Both the position numbers and the translations under genes were made by a program. Positions 59,926-64,000 of a DNA stretch of 64,000 nucleotides are shown here, piece by piece; positions within the stretch are counted from its first letter, which is position 1; each line of letters opens with the position of its first letter. The notes beneath the pieces are model-generated. The model was given only the letters and a program-made list of their open reading frames with translations, did no database searches and was not told the DNA's origin. The DNA is from Polydactylus sextarius (Eukaryota; Chordata; Actinopteri; Polynemidae), in contig CM028906.1 in NCBI GenBank assembly GCA_016801845.1, forward strand, positions 10,529,501-10,593,500, in the 5' to 3' direction.

Positions 59926-60555
59926 GTGGAGGATTTAATCCAAACAAAGCTTTTCTCCAAACCTTCAAAGAGCACACCAATAAACCATTGACTAATTATT
60001 AACTTATATCACATTTGAAAATTGAGTTTATCTGATTGTAAACTGTTTAAAAGGCGCGTTTTACGCCACAACAAATCAAAACTGGACAGAACTGGGCCAC
60101 TGACGCTGTTCTCCACTTCATTTGATCCGCACTCTACTCACATTGTTTTGATATTCTGTATATAAAAACTAAAATATCCACCAGCTCCTCAACAGATATT
60201 GTGGTCAACACATGTCTTTGTAGCACGTTATTTGACTCGCCACAGTCTCCCCTAGTGGTGAAAAACATGTAACACGGTTATTCAGGTTAATGCGTTCTGT
60301 CTGAATTAATGAGATGTGCGGATAGCGTCATTAAATCTGTGACACGAACCGTTAGCATCGACTTATCCGCTGCATCGTTCATTCATCATGAGCATAAACA
60401 AACCTAAACCTCCGACGACAAAGGAGGAGGCGGCGCTGAGCACCGACATGGACCAATTCAACGTGAAGAAAAACAAAACGTTTGCTTACCCAGAAGATGA
60501 AGTTGAAGAGGAAAAGCATGTATTTGATGCATTTGGTGCAGCCTTCGACTCCCAT
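36707..60555 (-). CDS. cd81: Tetraspanin CD81 gene (8 coding exons, complete)
   Basis: Eight exons joined at GT-AG sites give 720 bases: 239 codons and a stop; human CD81 is 236 aa. The protein starts MGVEGCTKCIKYMLFLFNFIF and ends LCCGIRNSPVY. Four membrane segments lie near residues 12-34, 62-82, 90-112 and 203-226. The large loop (about 113-202) has the CCG motif and four cysteines (CC, C, C) as in human CD81. Juxtamembrane cysteines (C6, C9, the pair in LCCG) are likely palmitoylated. CD81 organises tetraspanin microdomains and, in mammals, partners CD19 and EWI proteins. The CYGAIQESQCLLG loop is nearly identical to human and separates it from CD9. No N-glycosylation sequon is seen in the large loop. 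Confidence 0.97.
37366..37393. repeat. (GACA)n microsatellite
   Basis: About five CAGA/GACA units with one interruption (ATGG). Confidence 0.9.
37608..38140. repeat. Inverted-repeat cluster and attached block
   Basis: TTCAAAGTATG (37608-37618) pairs with 37629-37639, and 37627-37653 pairs with 37661-37683 with a 4-base bulge. CAGGGGAAGCT at 37723-37733 is mirrored by AGCTTCCCCTG at 37735-37745. The following 400 bases have repeated GCTGAG/GCTCAGC words (GGACGCTCAGCGTC, GGACGCTGAGCTTCC) and are GC-richer than the intron. It looks like part of an unidentified transposable element. Confidence 0.45.
38269..38352 (-). CDS. cd81: cd81 exon 7 (loop end, TM4)
   Basis: This exon of 28 codons reads SCHSRIRELFTDKIYL then IGIAALVVAVIM. 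Human CD81 has DCHQKIDDLFSGKLYLIGIAAIVVAVIM. It contributes the fourth loop cysteine. Acceptor CCGTTGCAG, donor GTGAGA. Confidence 0.97.
38353..39345 (-). other. cd81 intron 6
   Basis: This 993-base intron contains an A12 run near 38491-38502 and a T13-14 run near 39064-39078. The open frame at 39020-39223 is chance. Nothing else was recognised. Confidence 0.75.
39346..39444 (-). CDS. cd81: cd81 exon 6 (large loop, CCG motif)
   Basis: This exon of 33 codons reads LSCCGKGQGTNILTQLT then DKLGMTNFCPNSGTPV. It carries the tetraspanin CCG motif and the third loop cysteine (FCPN, human LCPS). Acceptor CTTTTTCAG, donor GTAAGT. This variable loop part is the most diverged from mammals. Confidence 0.96.
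39445..40262 (-). other. cd81 intron 5
   Basis: This 818-base intron carries a dispersed repeat copy at 39700-39905 and otherwise AT-rich sequence. Confidence 0.7.
39700..39905 (+). repeat. Dispersed repeat, copy B (paired with 12140-12345)
   Basis: This is a diverged relative of the block in pkp3 intron 4, in the same orientation. Shared parts include ACTCCAATGTTAACTG, CTACACAAATGACACACACA and GATGAAATTTCAGCAA. Confidence 0.6.
40263..40382 (-). CDS. cd81: cd81 exon 5 (large loop, first part)
   Basis: This exon of exactly 40 codons reads VSSEMVNFYDSVYDKAV, then VTTVTDQEKKKAAVSV and LQVFHET. Human CD81 has AKDVKQFYDQALQQAVVDDD...AVVKTFHETLDCCG; FYD and FHET align. It contains an A11 homopolymer on the coding strand (GAAAAAAAAAAAGC, Glu-Lys-Lys-Lys). 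Donor is GTGTGT. Confidence 0.95.
40383..41807 (-). other. cd81 intron 4
   Basis: This 1.4-kb intron contains an A/T-rich AATAAA-type run near 40498-40530 and a decayed plus-strand Tc1-like transposase copy (41030-41715). Confidence 0.8.
41030..41715 (+). pseudogene. Decayed Tc1/mariner transposase (Tc1-like relic)
   Basis: Plus-strand sequence follows fish Tc1-like transposase order: TGGTGAGGCATAGATCAGG, ACCACCAGGCCACTCAGCTG, GCAGCTCTCTATCAGTCAGG, TGGCTCGATGGAAGCCA-like (here CAGCTCGATGGAAGCCA), TCATCACCTGGAGAATACCA, ACTGGTCAGAACTGAGGGAA, and finally ACCGAACTTGAGACGTCTGT with GAAGAATGGGATGAAATTCC. Several stops and frame breaks interrupt it and the DDE core after LVRIEG is deleted. The longest antisense frame (41159-41629) is a shadow. 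It is opposite to cd81 and cannot make an active enzyme. Confidence 0.8.
41808..41882 (-). CDS. cd81: cd81 exon 4 (TM3)
   Basis: This 75-base exon reads FFACLVILFACEVAAG then IWGFMHKDT, close to human FFTCLVILFACEVAAGIWGFVNKDQ. Acceptor CACCCCGCAG, donor GTAAGA. It is too short for a simple ORF scan. Confidence 0.97.
42114..42211 (-). CDS. cd81: cd81 exon 3 (TM2, inner loop)
   Basis: This 98-base exon reads SVHILIAVGAVMMVVGF then LGCYGAIQESQCLLGT, almost identical to human CD81 (ILIAVGAVMMFVGFLGCYGAIQESQ). Acceptor CTGTCTGTCCAG, donor GTAAGT. Confidence 0.98.
42834..42863. repeat. Poly(T) run, 30 bases
   Basis: An uninterrupted run of about 30 T in cd81 intron 2. Antisense reading gives meaningless poly-Lys frames. 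Confidence 0.95.
48707..49160 (-). mobile_element. Internally deleted Tc1/mariner element with TA target site
   Basis: Terminal inverted repeats CACTGCCTGGCCAAAAAAAA (left) and CACTGTCTGGCCAAAAAAGT (right, reverse-complemented) bound a 454-bp element flanked by TA at 48705-48706 and 49161-49162. The interior has transposase remnants on the minus strand; words such as TTACAGTACACATTCGCTGT and TCAGGTAGTCAGCTGACCTC match a fish Tc1-like family. A full element would be over 1 kb, so most of the gene is gone. Confidence 0.88.
49900..50250. repeat. Purine-rich GA/GGA block
   Basis: Long stretches of G and A on the plus strand end in GAGGAGGAGGAGAACGAAGA and further GAGGAG units. The 90-codon plus-strand frame here is low-complexity Glu/Arg and not a credible gene. 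Confidence 0.7.
52557..52671 (-). CDS. cd81: cd81 exon 2 (TM1 end, small loop)
   Basis: This 115-base exon reads LAGGVILGVALWLRHD then PKTSSLLGLEFEGAQAP and STFYI, ending one base into a codon at donor GTAAGT. LAGGVILGVALWLRHDP is identical to human CD81. The small extracellular loop after WLRHDP is diverged, as usual in this family. Acceptor TTTTTTGTTACAG. Confidence 0.96.
53003..53250. mobile_element. MITE-like element with inverted ends (copy 1)
   Basis: AACATTTTTGGGAAATGCA at 53003-53021 is mirrored by 53232-53250, which reads AATGTTTTTGGGAAATACA in reverse complement. Interior words (ACCACTCTCGTTGC, AAAGACTGGAAACAGC, ACACATTAAATCTCATTATT) match a dispersed fish repeat I recognise. No clear target duplication. 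Confidence 0.6.
53373..53810. mobile_element. MITE-like element with inverted ends (copy 2)
   Basis: CACATTTTGGGAAATCCAC at the left is mirrored at the right end by the reverse complement GACATTTTGGGAAATGTCC. The motif AACTTAGCTTAAAGACTAGA belongs to the same family as the neighbour. The middle is unrelated and may be an insertion. Confidence 0.5.
54327..54362. repeat. (TCC)12 microsatellite
   Basis: Twelve TCC units in cd81 intron 1; the antisense frame reads poly-Glu by chance. Confidence 0.95.
55360..55545 (-). repeat. Teleost dispersed repeat (copy 2, inverted)
   Basis: GTGACCTTGACCTTTGATCC, CAGTTCATTTGAGTCCAAAT and related words are the reverse orientation of the 1480-1690 repeat. Confidence 0.5.
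57235..57335. repeat. GCCGATACCGA-type repeat fragment
   Basis: GGGGATGTGCTGATCAAGTT, CTCCGGTCCTGATCCCAGTC and TTCTGCCGATACCGAATCAC match the edge of a fish DNA transposon that begins with a GATGCACCGATC-like word. Short and diverged. Confidence 0.4.
59840..59923. repeat. (CA)n microsatellite, about 84 bp
   Basis: A CA tract of about 40 units with one early interruption (CATA), next to a C-rich stretch (59807-59839). The frames crossing it are artefacts. Confidence 0.97.
60490..60555 (-). CDS. cd81: cd81 exon 1 (start codon, TM1 start)
   Basis: This 66-base exon encodes MGVEGCTKCIKY then MLFLFNFIFW and ends at donor GTAAGC in phase 0. Human CD81 begins MGVEGCTKCIKYLLFVFNFVFW, with the same exon boundary after the Trp. 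The start is fixed by this match. Confidence 0.97.
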
Positions 60556-60802
60556 GGTTCCTTTGCACGGATACACTCGACAAACAGAGTTCACGAGACG
60601 GTAGCGACGGTAGCGCGGGTCAACAGCACGTATAACGGGACTGGATCACAACTGGGAGTCCTTACTTCAGTTCAGAGATAGAGGCAACACCCAACTCCTC
60701 CCTCCTCCCTGCCTCCTTTCCCTCCTCCCTCTCTGCCTGAGCGCGCACCCCTCCGCCATTAACCAGTCTGTTTGTCACTGATTTGACAGACAGACAGTTG
60801 GA

Positions 60803-60815
60803 CCAATCACAGCAC
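60803..60815 (+). promoter_or_regulatory. CCAAT box (CCAATCACAGCAC, copy 1)
   Basis: CCAATCA fits the NF-Y core. The same 13-mer recurs 41 bases away, roughly four helical turns, upstream of cd81 exon 1. Confidence 0.45.
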
Positions 60816-60843
60816 CAGGACCAGCCCACCAAACAAGAGCAGG

Positions 60844-60856
60844 CCAATCACAGCAC
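60844..60856 (+). promoter_or_regulatory. CCAAT box (CCAATCACAGCAC, copy 2)
   Basis: Second identical 13-mer, see the copy at 60803. Confidence 0.45.
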
Positions 60857-60948
60857 AGAACACGCCCCTAAGGCTTTCTTATGTGATACTGGAAAATGTG
60901 TCGTGTTCTTGAGGTATGCAGTCTCCAACCCTTGTGGTAATGTACTAA

Positions 60949-61300
60949 CAGGGTTGGGGAGTAGTCTAAGGGTATATATGTACCGACGTTACGTATTGAG
61001 ATGACAAATTATGAGTAACTGTGTCCCGTTACAGTTTAAATAGATGGTCAAAATACAATTACATTGATGAAAATAATAGATTACATGATCCTCTACAGAA
61101 AATATTATGTACATTCAGACAGTTTCATTCATACAACTTTCATACAACTGTAAAAAGCAGAACAACATGGAAGTAATCCAAAGTATTCAGAATATGTCAC
61201 TCACACTGAGTAATCTAACAGAACACGTTTCAAATAACATTTTAGGGCATGTATTCTGTAATCTGAATACATTTTTAAAAGTAACCCCACCCCAACACTG
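60949..61300. mobile_element. hAT-like non-autonomous element
   Basis: The element starts CAGGGTTGGGGAGTA and ends in the reverse complement of CAGTGTTGGGGTGGGGTTAC. Flanks TGTACTAA (60941-60948) and TGTACCAG (61301-61308) are an 8-bp duplication with two differences. Interior words (TACCGACGTTACGTATTGAG, AATTATGAGTAACTGT) match a repeat common in teleosts. It sits about 80 bases upstream of the CCAAT boxes. Confidence 0.7.
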
Positions 61301-63540
61301 TGTACCAGACATTAGTCACAGATGGTAGGTGCTTGGATTATGTACCCCAAGCTTTGTAAACTACCATAACTGCACCATATTGCACCACAGTCCAATCACA
61401 GACCAAACTGTAGCAGTATCACACACTGCAGACTTGTGAGATACTATAGTATGGTGGGGACTGGCAAGATTTTAATAATTCTATTTTTGTTTTTAATTAC
61501 ATTATTTATTTCAAAATGTATTTTATGTTTCTAGAATTCACATGATAGTGAATATGGTCCAAATCTGGCTCGTGTGTGATAATGATGTCTTAGTTACATA
61601 AATTATATTATCATAAAGTATGATGGTTTATGAATGGACGGATTTTATCATACAGCATTACTCTAGTGATTACTTCCTTGATTGTGATTTTAACTTGAGA
61701 CTGTTTTCGACAAGTTCCACAGAAGAAGGAAATGACCATAACTTACATACCGCCGCCATGCTAATGTTACTGGTACTCTTCACCCTTCTGACCCTCTCCT
61801 CTTTGAATCTTCCCCTTAACAAATTCATGTATAATGAGATTGCCACTGTAAAACAGTGTTTGATAAGGTTGATATGTAGCCTATATTAATAAATGACAAG
61901 TAATGTGAAAATCCCACTTTGAACGGTAGATATACATATTTTGGTATTGGCTCTGTCTAATTAATGTTTAATTTAACTCACAAACAGCAGCTACTACACA
62001 ACATGCAAAAGGGTGACCAAAGATAATAAACTATAAAATATTTATAATTCTCAGAATAGACTGAAATTCTATTCTGTTAAACATGGAGAGTGTCAGGTGA
62101 TTTTCTCTCCATTTCACGGTCTACAGGAAATTTAAATGTAGTATCTGCTGGGATATTCCTGTGCTGTGCACCGGTAGTGATGCGTTTTGCGTCAACCAGC
62201 CGTGGCAAGAGCTGAAGATAGGAGCAGCTGTCGTAACACAGATAGAGCGGGCTACAGCAACAAAGGGTATGGCTCATGCCACATAGCAGAAGAAACAGTG
62301 TCCATTAAGTGTCAATGAAGATAAAAAATAAACTCTCAACAAAACTTTTGCTTGTTATAGTGCACTCAGAGCAGAGAAAACACTGAGGGCAGACACATTT
62401 GTCTTCTCTTGTAGGCTATGTAGCCACTACATTCATTCTAATGTAACAATTAATTATTGTGGGGTGTTGTAGGTGTAAACCTCTGGATGTAAACGTGAAG
62501 CATTTCATGTTTTATACAGTATTGGGTGATATTACATTTTGGTATACATCTATTTTCAAAGTACTTGTGCTCTTGGTTAAGAATAATAAAATGACACTAT
62601 TATGTATTCACACTCATTCACGAGGAAGATCTAGAGGGTTGGAAGTTGGAGCAGTATTGTTGATTTGAACAAGGAAAGGATATGAGTCCTGAGGATATCA
62701 TGACTCGTCACTGATGAGGAGAAGCTGAGGAACTGTGATGATGTTTTGCTGCCAAAGAACACGTATATATGACCTGCAGGATGACAGCAGCAGAATAAAT
62801 TCCACCTGACCACGACATTTAACAGGATGTAGAATTGTCATTTGATAATTTTCTTCACTTTAACACAGGTGGGAATGGGAATGGCAATGTGCAGGTTTTG
62901 GTGTAAATAACTAATACAGTAAATTCAAGATCTTATACACAAAATAGATCTGTTCTATCTGCTCAGACTCTATACAAATGCTGTATGCACCTCGGCTGGA
63001 TGTGGCATCACTCTCTCAGTAATAACATCAATTACTGAACATGACACAGTTTTAAATAGAGGCAGTAATTCCTGATTAGCCAATGCAAGCTCATCCTTTG
63101 TAAATAAGGAATGTAACAAATATTAATGTGCATGTCCTACCTGATTACCCTTAATCTCTTCTGCTACAATAGTGTCTCATGTATCTGTCTGTTCAGGACC
63201 TCCAAAGTCATGGTGAAGACCGGTGTGATCCAGTCATCAGACACATTAGTCATCAGACAGATTACACCATTTTGTGTCTGAGGGATGGATAGTCATACTA
63301 CTGAGAGTTCACACCAGTGTTGTAATCATTCATTTTTTTCAGTCAATTCCTACCACACTTCTCTAAAGCAGAGAACAACAAAGCAGAAGTATGGGACCTC
63401 TACGTGGTCACTTCATTATCATCATCACTGGACTCATCATCATGAGCAGCTTCTTTCATCACCATCAGCTGATTCAGGATCCACTGTCATCACCAGATAT
63501 GTCATTGCTACTTGACTGAGAGGACGTGTCTGACTGGTAC
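61301..63540. other. Intergenic, upstream of cd81
   Basis: AT-rich sequence without a recognised gene. The open frames here are short and show no family motifs. I saw no strong repeat. Confidence 0.6.
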
Positions 63541-64000
63541 AAAAACAACCAACCATCCACCAATCCATTTTCAGTTGATTATCCATACTTGGGTAGTATT
63601 CTAGGTGTGCCTCTACCCAGTAATACTTTCCAGCCCCTGGGAGTGAAGTGTTTCCAAGCTAGATGAAATACATAATCGCTCTAATGTGTTTTAGGACAAC
63701 CCTGAGATCTCCTACCAATTGGAAACACCCAGGAGACATCTTGATCAGTTAACCAAACCTTTTGATGACAGGGAAACACGTGTATCCACAATATCTTCCT
63801 TTTGTTCACCACCCAAATCTTATGAGCACAGGTGAGTAATGGAACAGTAGATCGGCTGAATCATCATCTTTAGTCTCCAGCTCAGCTTGCTCTTCACCAA
63901 AGTGGTCTGGTGTAATGCTCACCTGTTGATGCTGCACCAATCTGTCAAACAAACTCTCTTGTAAACAAGACTATAAGATACTTGAACTCCTTCACTTTGG
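63541..64000 (-). mobile_element. Truncated LINE (non-LTR retrotransposon), antisense, runs off window
   Basis: Read on the minus strand, the fragment follows the C-terminal part of a fish non-LTR reverse-transcriptase ORF: an EFKYL-type word (GAGTTCAAGTATCTTATAGT), a CTCACCTGTGCTCATA word equivalent to LTYGHE, an ATCAAGATGTCTCCTGGGTG word equivalent to LIRMPPG, and a GGTAGGAGATCTCAGGGTTG word equivalent to GRRPRG. Deletions and stops disrupt it. The rest of the element, if present, lies beyond position 64000. Confidence 0.7.

Larger units (their letters stand above)
52672..60489 (-). other. cd81 intron 1
   Basis: This 7.8-kb intron contains two MITE-like repeats (53003-53250 and 53373-53810), a TCC microsatellite (54327-54362), the second copy of the 1480 repeat (55360-55545), a GCCGATACCGA-type repeat (57235-57335) and a large CA microsatellite (59840-59923). 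No coding exon was recognised. Confidence 0.7.
60556..60870 (-). promoter_or_regulatory. cd81: cd81 5' UTR and promoter region
   Basis: The sequence upstream of the cd81 ATG is GC-richer than surrounding DNA, has several CpGs (GAGCGCGCACCCCTCCGCC) and no TATA box. Two CCAATCACAGCAC copies lie at 60803-60815 and 60844-60856, which would be inverted CCAAT boxes for cd81. A housekeeping-type promoter fits the broad expression of CD81 in vertebrates. The transcription start is not resolved. Confidence 0.5.

Noticed and set aside
59722..60002. Open frames across the CA microsatellite (poly Thr-His or Val-Cys)
   Set aside because: Produced by the dinucleotide repeat, not a protein.
60388..60681. 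97-codon plus-strand open frame over cd81 exon 1
   Set aside because: It overlaps the cd81 start exon antisense; the minus-strand MGVEGCTKCIKY match explains the region.
1..64000. CRISPR array, prokaryotic operon or phage content
   Set aside because: No regularly spaced repeats or long uninterrupted genes; all coding evidence is spliced vertebrate exons.

Overview
The window reads as nuclear DNA from a ray-finned (teleost) fish. It is AT-rich and intron-rich, with GT-AG exons encoding vertebrate proteins. It also carries CA/TG microsatellites, Tc1/mariner relics, hAT-type non-autonomous elements and a truncated LINE. I saw no bacterial operon, CRISPR array, rRNA or intact functional tRNA. 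Repeat families were recognised from memory, not by a search.

Two genes lie head-to-tail on the minus strand. The first, about 5.4-27.4 kb, is plakophilin-3 (pkp3), a desmosomal armadillo-repeat protein. Twelve coding exons join in frame into 760 codons; the short last exon could not be found. The second, 36.7-60.6 kb, is the tetraspanin cd81. Its eight coding exons join exactly into 239 codons plus a stop, covering the whole protein. In human both genes are on 11p15.5 but about 2 Mb apart, so the close pairing here is a fish arrangement of a conserved synteny block.

Layout: 1-5448, sequence 3' of pkp3 exon 12 (last intron and/or 3' flank); 5449-27362, pkp3 with a 9.2-kb first intron; 27363-36706, intergenic DNA with the pkp3 promoter, an hAT-type element, a possible LTR and the cd81 3' UTR; 36707-60555, cd81 with introns of 10.3 kb and 7.8 kb; 60556-64000, the cd81 promoter, an hAT-like element and an antisense LINE fragment at the right edge.

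The two proteins act separately: pkp3 in desmosomes (and, in mammals, in RNP particles), cd81 in tetraspanin membrane domains. I found no clearly novel gene system. The observations most worth checking are two pkp3 splice acceptors built on TG-repeat tracts, an 11-base homopolymer inside the cd81 large loop, a near-perfect 43-bp palindrome, several hairpin-forming repeats, two related blocks ending in perfect plus-strand splice donors, and transposon relics with readable ends and target-site duplications.
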